6,070 bases of DNA, taken from contig CAMEZN010000119.1 in the NCBI GenBank assembly GCA_945947845.1, positions 1 through 6,070 of the forward strand, written 5' to 3'. Made by a program: the position numbers and the translations under genes. Positions 1-6,070 of this stretch are shown here, piece by piece. This stretch comes from an uncultured Mucispirillum sp. GTDB lineage: Bacteria; Chrysiogenota; Deferribacteres; Deferribacterales; Mucispirillaceae. Numbering within the stretch: the first letter of the stretch is position 1; each line of letters starts with the position of its first letter. The notes beneath the pieces were generated by a model. The model saw nothing but the letters and a program-made list of their open reading frames with translations, ran no database searches and had not been told where the DNA came from.

Positions 1-14
1 ATATGATTTTTTAC

Positions 15-725
15 TTATCTCGTCATTTTGCTATAAATTATCTCGCCCCGATATATATATGGGTTTGTATCCTGTGCATAGATAATTATATCTGATGTTC
101 CTTTTCTTTTACCCGGCCTTAATGTAGCATTTACTCTTAAATTCATAAAACTATTTAATAATAAAAGCCGTCTTTCCAATGTTTTTGTATTCAGAACAAT
201 ACCAGACTGCAAAGGTTTTAAATATTTTAATATAAATTCCTGTTTATAATCTGAAAGTCCTTCAACTATAACTTCCCCTATTTCTCCTTCAACAATTGAT
301 ATATTTATAGTGCTTTCATTTACTATCTGAGGTGGAATATAGGCATAACTTATTATATATCCATTTTGTCTATAATATTTAGTAACTTTTTCTGCTGCTT
401 CATTTATCTGAGATAATGTAAGGTTTTGCTCAACATAATCAATAAGCAGCATTTGAATATCTTTTTTATCAATAACTCTGTTTCCAGTAATTTCAAATTT
501 TGATACATATACAGTATCTGATGAAGTTTCTTTTGGAAGATTGTTTAATAATTCTTTTTCTGTGATAATGTCAGCATTTTTATCTCTTGGAAAAGGTGTA
601 TTACGAAAATCTTTTTCAAAACTATCATTAATTGCACCACTTATACCTAACTGCGATTGACCATAACTTAATCCTGAAAAACAAAGAATAAATGCAACTA
701 CTGGTAAAAATAACCGTTTTATCAT
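15..725 (-). CDS. Truncated TpsB/FhaC-type two-partner secretion transporter: signal peptide and POTRA domains only
   Basis: TpsB proteins sit in the outer membrane and export large TpsA adhesins or haemolysins. Two periplasmic POTRA domains bind the substrate and a 16-strand barrel forms the pore. This 236-residue product has a signal peptide (K3-R4, hydrophobic core 5-19, likely cleavage after SYG at 20-22). A first ShlB-type POTRA covers about 71-147 (VSKFEITGN at 74-82, YYRQNGYIISYAYIP at 117-131, IVEGEIG at 144-150). A second POTRA covers about 148-218 (LERRLLLLNS at 183-192, then the typical LRPG at 202-205 and GTSDIII at 209-215). The barrel that should follow, about 300 residues, is absent: the frame ends in TAA at 17-15, just where the first strand would begin. 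Only 14 bases remain before the window edge. The start ATG (725-723) has a GGGG stretch 8 nt upstream. The family call is firm; whether the gene is broken or naturally short cannot be settled here. Confidence 0.8.
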   Translation of the reverse strand: MIKRLFLPVVAFILCFSGLSYGQSQLGISGAINDSFEKDFRNTPFPRDKNADIITEKELLNNLPKETSSDTVYVSKFEITGNRVIDKKDIQMLLIDYVEQNLTLSQINEAAEKVTKYYRQNGYIISYAYIPPQIVNESTINISIVEGEIGEVIVEGLSDYKQEFILKYLKPLQSGIVLNTKTLERRLLLLNSFMNLRVNATLRPGKRKGTSDIIIYAQDTNPYIYRGEIIYSKMTR

Positions 726-743
726 TAATATCGCCCCAAATCT

Positions 744-795
744 GGTTAGTTTTTAAAACTTTTTATACATATCAAAAATTTATATATAACTAACC
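744..795. repeat. 8-bp inverted repeat flanking the start region of the TpsB gene
   Basis: GGTTAGTT (744-751) and AACTAACC (788-795) are perfect inverted copies with 36 bp between them. One arm lies between the proposed -35 and -10 boxes, and the other lies in the expected 5' leader. It could be a pair of repressor half-sites or a long-loop RNA stem. A shorter palindrome, AGTTTT-T-AAAACT (748-760), overlaps the left arm. No regulator can be named. Confidence 0.3.
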
Positions 796-807
796 TAAGA
801 TAAACAA
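779..807 (-). promoter_or_regulatory. Possible sigma70-type promoter of the TpsB gene
   Basis: On the minus strand, TTGTTT (807-802) is followed after 17 bp by TATAAA (784-779). This would place the transcription start near 772, about 47 nt before the ATG at 725. The spacing is ideal and each box matches the consensus moderately, but the surrounding DNA is so AT-rich that chance matches are common. Confidence 0.35.
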
Positions 808-890
808 TTTTTACTATTTTATCAATATAAATATATTAATATATAAAAATTAAAGATACGATATATTTATCGGCAGATGATAAAATATAT

Positions 891-925
891 TAAGAAATAA
901 AAAGGTGGAGAATTTATCTCCACCT
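891..925 (-). terminator. Intrinsic terminator after the activase-related gene
   Basis: Read on the minus strand, AGGTGGAGA (925-917) and TCTCCACCT (911-903) form a perfect 9-bp stem with a 5-nt loop, followed at once by TTTTATTTCTTA. The stem is strikingly GC-rich against its surroundings. It begins 38 nt after the TAA stop at 966-964. It closes the activase transcription unit and separates it from the TpsB gene. The plus-strand side has a poorer U tract, so termination is mainly minus-strand. Confidence 0.92.
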
Positions 926-963
926 AAATAATATTTTATATTTTTAAAAGTTAAATTAATGTA

Positions 964-2271
964 TTATATTTCTTTTCTGGTAATTGCTAAATTTTTCTGA
1001 GCAACACTCATTAAAAGTTTAATACGGTTTAACTGGTTTACTTCACTAGCACCCGGGTCATAGTCTACTGCTGCAATATTAACATTATCATAAGCTACCC
1101 TTAATGCTTTCATAACTCCCTTGCCAGTAACATGGTTTGGAAGACATGCAAATGGCTGAACACAAAGTATGTTACCTACTCCACCTTCAATTAATTCTAC
1201 CATTTCAGCAGTTAAAAGCCAGCCTTCACCAGACTGATTGCCCAGAGATACAATTTTTTCTGCTAAATGAGCAAGTTCAAAAATATCTGGCATTGCATCA
1301 AAATGTTTACTTTTTCTTAATGCTTTCCGCATAATATTTCTTTTTCTTTCAATCATCCAAATAATGTATCTTGCAACATACTTACGGATTTTAGACCCTG
1401 CCATATATTTGCTTCTATATATATCATCATATGCACTATAAAGCACAAAGTCCATAAAGTCTGGCACAACAGCTTCACCGCCTTCCCTTTCAATAACTTC
1501 AACAGCTTTATTATTTGCATCAGGGTGGAATTTAATTAATATTTCTCCAACAATACCTACTCTTGGTTTTCGTGTTTCATTCATTGGTATATTATCAAAT
1601 TCTTCCACAATATCATACACATCTTTTTTAAACTGCCGCCAGTTATAATTATAAACATTCCTAGCACAAATATCAGCCCACTTATTATACAATGCTTCTG
1701 TTTCACCTTTTACTTTTTCATAAGGACGGCATCTGTATAACATTCTCATAAGCAGGTCGCCATATAATATACCCATAACCATTCTTCTAACCATAGGCAT
1801 AGTAACTTTAAAACCTTCATGAGCTTCCATACCATGCAGGTTGAAAGAAAGAACAGGAATATGGCTTAATCCAGCTCTATTTAAAGCATTTTTAAGCCAG
1901 CCAATATAGTTTGTAGCACGGCAGCCGCCAGCTGTCTGAGAAATAAGCACAGCAACTCTTTCTGTATCACATTCAGGCGACATAACATAATTTAATAACT
2001 GTCCAACCGCAACAATAGCTGGAAAACAAGCATCGTTATTAATATGTTTTAAACCACATTCAATATCACTTCTATCAGTCGTTTCTAAAACTTTAACTTT
2101 ATAACCTTCTGCAACTAATGCTTCCTTCATTAAATGTATATGGATTGGAGAAAGCTGCGGTATAATAATAGTATGTGTATCTTTCATTTCTTTTGTAAAT
2201 TCTGCACCTTTTTTAGCTGGTGTAAAACTTCTGCTAATACCACGTTTTTTTCTGTCCTGAATAGCAGCCAT
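964..2271 (-). CDS. Acyl-CoA dehydratase activase-related protein, C-terminal (dehydratase-like) part
   Basis: This 435-residue product corresponds to the last third of the large fused 'acyl-CoA dehydratase activase-related' proteins, whose C-terminal region resembles HgdB-type 2-hydroxyacyl-CoA dehydratase subunits. Visible motifs are TIIIPQLSPIH (34-44), NNDACFPAIVAVGQ with Cys82 (78-91), TAGGCRATNY with Cys117 (113-122), RVGIVGEILIKFHP (237-250), NQSGEGWLL (345-353) and CVQPFACLPNHVTGKG with Cys370 and Cys376 (370-385). These cysteines are candidate iron-sulfur ligands. The assigned ATG (2271-2269) is only the first ATG after an in-frame TAG. The 14 preceding codons also read as family sequence, and no Shine-Dalgarno lies next to the ATG. 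An AGGAG at 2302-2298 is 26 nt away. The gene has no other interruption and ends in TAA. The substrate is unknown. It is probably either the downstream piece of a nonsense-split gene or a separately made partner subunit. Confidence 0.85.
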   Translation of the reverse strand: MAAIQDRKKRGISRSFTPAKKGAEFTKEMKDTHTIIIPQLSPIHIHLMKEALVAEGYKVKVLETTDRSDIECGLKHINNDACFPAIVAVGQLLNYVMSPECDTERVAVLISQTAGGCRATNYIGWLKNALNRAGLSHIPVLSFNLHGMEAHEGFKVTMPMVRRMVMGILYGDLLMRMLYRCRPYEKVKGETEALYNKWADICARNVYNYNWRQFKKDVYDIVEEFDNIPMNETRKPRVGIVGEILIKFHPDANNKAVEVIEREGGEAVVPDFMDFVLYSAYDDIYRSKYMAGSKIRKYVARYIIWMIERKRNIMRKALRKSKHFDAMPDIFELAHLAEKIVSLGNQSGEGWLLTAEMVELIEGGVGNILCVQPFACLPNHVTGKGVMKALRVAYDNVNIAAVDYDPGASEVNQLNRIKLLMSVAQKNLAITRKEI

Positions 2272-2316
2272 AAGAGAACGAATACGAATACGAACTGCTC
2301 CTAAGTTACTACCCTA
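2272..2316 (-). other. In-frame amber stop and coding-like 14-codon bridge between the two activase ORFs
   Basis: The upstream frame ends ...YTVIKID then TAG (2316-2314). The next 14 codons (2313-2272) give GSNLGAVRIRIRSL and run in the same frame into MAAIQDRKK of the downstream ORF. From memory of the fused family, the equivalent stretch reads approximately KIDE-xSNLGAxRIRIRSL, which would make the TAG one base away from a glutamate GAG. No ATG, GTG or TTG occurs in the bridge. An AGGAG (2302-2298) lies 8 nt before an ATT codon (2289-2287). Confidence 0.85.
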
Positions 2317-5214
2317 ATCTATTTTTATAACAGTATAAAGTTTATCATGTCTGTTTAATATATCATAAACTTGTTCAGTAGTAACAGCATCAAGACCACA
2401 GCCAAAAGAGTTAAGCTGTATTAATTCAATATTATCATGTTCTGCTACAAAACTTGCTGCTTTATATAATCTTGAATGGTATGTCCATTGGTCCACAGCA
2501 TTCATAGGTCTTTCAACAGTTGCAAGATGAGCAATAGAATCCTCAGTTAATACAGCAATCCCATTAGATGTAATCAGTTCAGGAATACCATGGTTAATTT
2601 TAGGGTCAATATGATATGGTCTTCCAGATAAAACAACTCCTTGAATACCATGTTTTTCAATATATGCTAATGTTTCTTCACCTTTTTCACGAATATCTTT
2701 TTTAAAGTTTTTCATTTCTGCATCAGCTTTTCTAGCGGCTATTCGCACTTCCTGCTCTGGAATATCAAATTCCTTAAACATCTGCACAAGTGAATTTTCT
2801 AAATATTTATAATCATTTAAAGGCAAAAATGGACCCATAAATTCTACTTTTTCATTTGCAAGTGCATCAACATTTAATCTAATAACTTCTGGATAACTGC
2901 ACACAACAGGACAGTTATAGTTATTATCAGCTCCTTCCTCATGCACTTCTTTTTGAATACATGGATAGAAAATCCTTTTTATGCCTTTACTGATTAAATT
3001 CATAATATGACCATGAACTATTTTTGCAGGGTAACATACAGTCTGAGAAGGAATAGTTTCAAGACCAGTATTAAATAATTCTTTTGATGATTTATCAGAT
3101 ATTTCAACTCTAAAACCAAGGTTTGTAAATAATGTAAACCAAAATGGATAGTTTTCATATATATTTAATACTCTAGGTATACCTACAACACCACGAGGAG
3201 CATTCTCTTTATTTAATGGAATATAATACTCAAAAAGCCGCATATTTTTATACGCATAAAGATTAGGAAGTTTATTAGCTTCTTCTACTTCCTGCACACC
3301 TTTTTCGCATCTGTTACCAGTAATATAACGTTTTTTATTACCACCAAACTTATTAACTGTAAGAAGACAGTGGTTAGAACAGCGTTTACATCTAACATTA
3401 ACAGATTCCATTTGAAAGCTTTCTATTGCATCAGCTTTAATAATAGTAGAATGTTTACCTTCTTCACTTCTTTCTTTTGCAATTAATGCTGAACCAAAAG
3501 CACCCATATGGCCTGAAATTGCAAATCTAGTAACTTTACTTCCAACAGAAAGTTCAAATGCTCTTAAAACTGCATCATTAAAAAAAGCACCACCTTGCAC
3601 AACTACATGTTCTCCTAAATCTTCCACACTGCTCATTTTAATAACTTTATATAGTGCATTACGAACAACTGAATAAGAAAGACCAGCAGAAATATCACTT
3701 ACTGATGCACCTTCTTTTTGTGCCTGCTTAACTTTTGAGTTCATAAACACTGTGCATCTTGAACCTAAATCCACAGGGTGTTCTGCTTTAAGTGCAGCTG
3801 ATGCAAAATCTTGAACTGTTGATTGCACTGATTTTGCAAAGTTTTCTATAAATGAACCGCAGCCAGAAGAACAAGCTTCATTTAAAACTATCTTATCTAT
3901 TGCACCATTACGAACATACATACATTTCATATCCTGCCCGCCTATATCTAATATAAAAGATACATTTGGCACAAAATATCTTGCTGCTGTAAAATGGGCA
4001 ACTGTTTCAACTTCACCTTCATCAACACCAAGAGCAGCTTTAATCAAACCTTCGCCATACCCTGTAATACAAGAATTTGCAATATAAGCTTTTTCAGGCA
4101 TTGCAGCATAAATTTTTTCTAATACAAGCAAAACAGATTTTACTGGGTTACCAAGGTTTGATGAATATGATTCAAATAATAAATTATCATCTTTATCAAT
4201 TAATATTGCTTTTGTTGTTGTTGAACCAACATCTAAACCAAGATAGAGCTCTCCTTCTGCATTAGATAACTCTTTTTTATTTAATACGCCTTCTTTGGAA
4301 TGACGTTCTTTAAAATCTTCATAATCTTTTTCTGATTCAAAAAGACGAGGAAGCTGCTCTATTTCACTTTCTACTTTTGTATTTTGCAGTGCTTCAACTT
4401 TATCTATAATAGATTTAAAAGAAACTTCCTTACTATTTTTAGAAACAAGAGCAGCACCCATAGCCACAAAAAGCTGTGGATGTTCTGGGAAAATAACTTC
4501 ATTTGGAGTTAATGATAATGTTTCAATAAACCGTTTACGAAGTTCTGATAAGAAGAATAAAGGTCCACCTAAAAATGCCACATTACCAGAAATTGTTCTA
4601 CCGCATGCAAGCCCGCCTATTGTCTGGTCAACAACAGCCTGAAAAATAGAAACTGCAATATCTTCTTTTGCAGCCCCTTCATTTAATAATGGCAGCACAT
4701 CTGTTTTAGCAAATACACCGCATCTTGCAGCAATAGGATATATAGTTTTATAATTCTTAGCCATTTCGTTAAGACCTGCTGCATCAGTTTGTAATACAAC
4801 AGCCATTTGGTCAATAAATGCACCTGTGCCGCCTGCACATGTTTCATTCATTCTTTGGTCTATACCATTATCAAAAAAAGTCAGTTTAGCATCTTCACCG
4901 CCAAGCTCAATTGCTACATTTGTTTCAGGGATTTTTGTTTTAATACATTCAGTAGATGCAATAACTTCCTGAATAAAATCAACCCCAAGCCATTGCGATA
5001 CAGAAATACCACCAGAACCTGTTACATTAATAGTTATATATGCATCTGGAAATTCTGCATAAGCTTCTCTTATTAATGCAGTTAATGTGTTACGCATATC
5101 AGATAAATGTCTTCTATACTGATGATAAAGCATATTATCATTTTCATCAGTAATTACGATTTTGATTGTAGTAGAACCAATATCAAGCCCCATATGATAA
5201 ACTTTCTTATTCAT
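2314..5214 (-). CDS. Tandem BcrAD/BadFG-type CoA-enzyme activase with DUF2229 region
   Basis: Activases of this family (HgdC of glutamate fermenters, BcrA/D of benzoyl-CoA reductase) use ATP to push single electrons through a [4Fe-4S] cluster onto a dehydratase or reductase. This 966-residue cytoplasmic protein carries two such ASKHA-fold domains. Domain 1 (about 5-260) has GLDIGSTTIKIV (9-20), ELGGEDAK (103-110), Cys126 in NETCAGGTG and Cys165 in AARCGVF. Domain 2 (about 323-580) has LGLDVGSTTTKAI (325-337), DIGGQDMK (423-430), Cys448 in NEACSSGCG and Cys487 in GSRCTVF. Both cysteine pairs are 39 residues apart, as I recall for HgdC Cys127/Cys166. A cysteine group follows (609, 612, 616, 636), then a DUF2229-type region (about 672-890; Cys727, 752, 768, 772) and RPYHIDPKINHG (865-876). 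The start at 5214 is chosen because GAGG lies 6 nt upstream and homologues begin just before the first GLDIGS. The frame stays open to 5382, but that extension is poly-T leader. It ends at the TAG discussed separately. Confidence 0.9.
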   Translation of the reverse strand: MNKKVYHMGLDIGSTTIKIVITDENDNMLYHQYRRHLSDMRNTLTALIREAYAEFPDAYITINVTGSGGISVSQWLGVDFIQEVIASTECIKTKIPETNVAIELGGEDAKLTFFDNGIDQRMNETCAGGTGAFIDQMAVVLQTDAAGLNEMAKNYKTIYPIAARCGVFAKTDVLPLLNEGAAKEDIAVSIFQAVVDQTIGGLACGRTISGNVAFLGGPLFFLSELRKRFIETLSLTPNEVIFPEHPQLFVAMGAALVSKNSKEVSFKSIIDKVEALQNTKVESEIEQLPRLFESEKDYEDFKERHSKEGVLNKKELSNAEGELYLGLDVGSTTTKAILIDKDDNLLFESYSSNLGNPVKSVLLVLEKIYAAMPEKAYIANSCITGYGEGLIKAALGVDEGEVETVAHFTAARYFVPNVSFILDIGGQDMKCMYVRNGAIDKIVLNEACSSGCGSFIENFAKSVQSTVQDFASAALKAEHPVDLGSRCTVFMNSKVKQAQKEGASVSDISAGLSYSVVRNALYKVIKMSSVEDLGEHVVVQGGAFFNDAVLRAFELSVGSKVTRFAISGHMGAFGSALIAKERSEEGKHSTIIKADAIESFQMESVNVRCKRCSNHCLLTVNKFGGNKKRYITGNRCEKGVQEVEEANKLPNLYAYKNMRLFEYYIPLNKENAPRGVVGIPRVLNIYENYPFWFTLFTNLGFRVEISDKSSKELFNTGLETIPSQTVCYPAKIVHGHIMNLISKGIKRIFYPCIQKEVHEEGADNNYNCPVVCSYPEVIRLNVDALANEKVEFMGPFLPLNDYKYLENSLVQMFKEFDIPEQEVRIAARKADAEMKNFKKDIREKGEETLAYIEKHGIQGVVLSGRPYHIDPKINHGIPELITSNGIAVLTEDSIAHLATVERPMNAVDQWTYHSRLYKAASFVAEHDNIELIQLNSFGCGLDAVTTEQVYDILNRHDKLYTVIKID

Positions 5215-5220
5215 ATTACG

Positions 5221-5224
5221 CCTC
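5221..5224 (-). promoter_or_regulatory. Ribosome-binding site that fixes the activase start
   Basis: GAGG (5224-5221) lies 6 nt before the ATG at 5214-5212. It overlaps the codons of the alternative ATG at 5226, so it can only serve the downstream ATG. It is the only G-containing cluster in a leader otherwise made of T and A. Confidence 0.75.
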
Positions 5225-5226
5225 AT

Positions 5227-5272
5227 AAAAAATAAAATAAAAAAATAAAAAATAATAAAATAAAAACATAAA
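5227..5272 (-). other. U-rich 5' leader of the activase gene
   Basis: On the minus strand these 46 bases are all T and A except for one G, with T runs of four to seven broken by single or double A residues. The stretch lies between the promoter and palindrome and the GAGG site, so it should be transcribed as a nearly unstructured U-rich leader. Such leaders can act as ribosome standby or S1-binding sites, or as slippage-prone tracts; neither is shown here. Confidence 0.6.
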
Positions 5273-5289
5273 AATACCAAAAAGGTATT
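5273..5289. promoter_or_regulatory. Palindrome at the activase transcription start: operator or leader hairpin
   Basis: AATACC (5289-5284), TTTTT and GGTATT (5278-5273), read on the minus strand, form a 6-bp interrupted palindrome. It begins about 5 bp after the -10 box, so it covers the expected transcription start, where a repressor would block initiation. Alternatively, the 6-bp stem followed by TTTATGTTTTTATTTT could act as a weak terminator for transcripts arriving from upstream. I do not recognise the regulator. Confidence 0.5.
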
Positions 5290-5293
5290 ATTT

Positions 5294-5322
5294 AAAATAT
5301 ATGATTTTACATGTATTGTCAA
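5294..5322 (-). promoter_or_regulatory. Sigma70-type promoter of the activase gene
   Basis: A perfect TTGACA (5322-5317) is followed after exactly 17 bp by TATTTT (5299-5294). The predicted start is near 5287, giving a leader of about 73 nt to the ATG at 5214. A weaker candidate upstream is TTGTTT with TATATA 17 bp later, around 5381-5353. Confidence 0.7.
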
Positions 5323-5400
5323 ATAAAAAAAATAGACATATTTTAATATTCTGTATATATCAAAATATACTTTAAAAAACAAGAAATTTTATGTATAAGG

Positions 5401-5442
5401 GATTGATTTCTTCTTAAAAATATTTAATGCTTACAATCAATC
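5401..5442. repeat. 8-bp inverted repeat at the end of the propeller gene
   Basis: GATTGATT (5401-5408) and AATCAATC (5435-5442) are perfect inverted copies around a 26-nt AT-rich loop. The right arm contains the TGA stop (5439-5437) of the propeller gene. It sits where a terminator is expected, but on the minus strand the stem is followed by CCTTATAC rather than a U run. It is therefore at best a weak transcript-end structure and may be chance. Confidence 0.25.
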
Positions 5443-6070
5443 TTTTCTATATGATTTTAAATCAACTATACTTGCTGGTGCATGTTTTGCTGACCATTTA
5501 TATACTAATATTTCAGCAGAATATTTTTGTTCTGGATTACCACCATAGAGCCTATTTGTATATGAAATCATAATGAGTTTAGTTTTATCTTGTGATAAAT
5601 CTATACATTCATACGGTTCAGCTGGTAAATCTTGTATATTTCTACATGATATATCAGTTATGAATACATTACTTTCTGAAATAATTAATAATTTATTATC
5701 TGGCAGGCTGTCAAAACTTAATGCCTGATATATTACTGGGGAAGGATTATATGCTCTTAAACTATCACCTTCTTCTTCATCTTTTAATAAAGCATATTTA
5801 AGATTTGCTTCTTTATCAAAAATCATTAAGCCGCCTATATCTGAAAAAGAACTTGCTATTGTCCCCCATATTCTGCCAGCAGCTATACCAATACTAAAAA
5901 ATCCATATCTTTGAAAGTGAGTATATACTTGTTCATTGTTCTTATGATAAACAGCAAGCCCACCCTTTTCTTCTTCACTGCAATCTGTTGCAACAGCAAT
6001 CATAGAACCATCATCAGATACAGCAACTCCAAGCCAGTCTATTAAATCATCAGTAAATTCAAAACTACAT
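5437..6070 (-). CDS. C-terminal part of a probable beta-propeller protein (5' end outside window)
   Basis: I do not recognise a named family. The frame is open to the right edge and ends in TGA at 5439-5437, giving 210 visible residues. The ATG at 6003 is internal, because the in-frame codons before it already read as part of a blade (WLGVAVSDDGSMIAVATD, starting 12 residues into the visible part). Repeated segments follow a WD40/YVTN-like pattern: a hydrophobic strand, S-x-D-x(2-3) turn, a second strand, then GG and a strand ending in Y or F plus D or H. Examples are LAVYHKN, GGLMIFDKEANLKY, NKLLIISESNVFITD, IDLSQDKTKLIMISY and AEILVYKW. The last strand lies close to the C terminus (IVDLKSYRKD). 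No catalytic motif is visible. A sensing, binding or scaffold role is possible but not shown. The gene is separated from the activase gene by 222 bp containing that gene's promoter, so the two are probably not one unit. Confidence 0.65.
   Translation of the reverse strand, partial: CSFEFTDDLIDWLGVAVSDDGSMIAVATDCSEEEKGGLAVYHKNNEQVYTHFQRYGFFSIGIAAGRIWGTIASSFSDIGGLMIFDKEANLKYALLKDEEEGDSLRAYNPSPVIYQALSFDSLPDNKLLIISESNVFITDISCRNIQDLPAEPYECIDLSQDKTKLIMISYTNRLYGGNPEQKYSAEILVYKWSAKHAPASIVDLKSYRKD

Noticed and set aside
859..872. Short inverted repeat CGATA-N4-TATCG between the terminator and the TpsB promoter
   Set aside because: A 5-bp stem in AT-rich DNA with no U tract or gene nearby to give it a role.
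1137..1334. 65-residue plus-strand ORF
   Set aside because: It lies wholly inside the activase-related gene on the opposite strand and has no recognisable motif.
2314..2316. TAG as a pyrrolysine codon
   Set aside because: Nothing in the window (tRNA, synthetase, methylamine genes, clear downstream stem) supports it, and pyrrolysine is not expected in this enzyme family; a one-base change from GAG is simpler.
4077..4265. 62-residue plus-strand ORF rich in L and Q
   Set aside because: It is antisense to activase domain 2 and its composition reflects the complementary codons.
4807..5076. 89-residue plus-strand ORF with several cysteines
   Set aside because: It is antisense to activase domain 1, and the cysteines arise from complementary GCA and ACA-type codons.
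5360..5377. AT-only palindrome GTATAT-N6-ATATAC upstream of the activase promoter
   Set aside because: Alternating AT sequence makes such matches common by chance in this region.
5215..5382. N-terminal extension of the activase with an apparent hydrophobic membrane segment (FLVFLCFYFIIFYFF)
   Set aside because: The residues come from translating the poly-T leader and promoter region; the GAGG site and family start point place translation at 5214, so no membrane anchor is supported.
1..6070. CRISPR arrays, tRNA or rRNA genes, insertion sequences
   Set aside because: No spaced direct repeats, no cloverleaf-like or ribosomal sequence, and no transposase or terminal repeats were seen on either strand.

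Overview
The window is very AT-rich (roughly 30% G+C by eye, with intergenic stretches almost entirely A and T). All the genes I can support lie on the minus strand. The TpsB/FhaC-type outer-membrane secretion gene points to a diderm bacterium. The large ATP-dependent iron-sulfur 'activase' of the 2-hydroxyacyl-CoA dehydratase type points to an anaerobe. A low-G+C gut anaerobe such as a Mucispirillum-like Deferribacterota or a Brachyspira-like spirochaete would fit, but this is a weak inference from composition and gene content.

Layout in the direction of transcription, from the right end to the left: (1) 5437-6070, the C-terminal 210 residues of a probable beta-propeller protein whose start lies beyond the window. 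(2) 5215-5436, an AT-only intergenic region with a good sigma70-type promoter (TTGACA, 17 bp, TATTTT), a palindrome at the expected transcription start, and a long U-rich leader ending in a GAGG ribosome site. (3) 2314-5214, a 966-residue protein with two tandem BcrAD/BadFG-type activase domains, a four-cysteine linker and a DUF2229-type region. (4) 964-2271, a 435-residue protein resembling the dehydratase-like C-terminal region of the same family. (5) 903-925, a clear intrinsic terminator closing that unit. (6) 15-725, a signal peptide plus two POTRA domains of a TpsB transporter, ending before the beta-barrel.

The most notable observation is that genes (3) and (4) form one continuous reading frame interrupted by a single TAG codon at 2316-2314. 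The 14 codons after the TAG translate to GSNLGAVRIRIRSL and run in frame into the methionine at 2271. They read as protein rather than as a spacer, and no ribosome-binding site sits next to that ATG. Read through, the product would be 1416 residues, close to the roughly 1400-residue single-chain 'acyl-CoA dehydratase activase-related' proteins known elsewhere. The split is therefore a nonsense mutation, a sequence error, a recoded stop, or a natural two-piece version of a fused enzyme.

The activase region should hydrolyse ATP and carry [4Fe-4S] clusters to drive very low-potential electron transfer. The C-terminal piece would be the built-in electron acceptor or catalytic partner. No CoA-transferase, dehydratase subunit pair or electron-transfer gene is visible here, so the substrate is unknown. 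The TpsB gene and the propeller gene appear to be separate transcription units.
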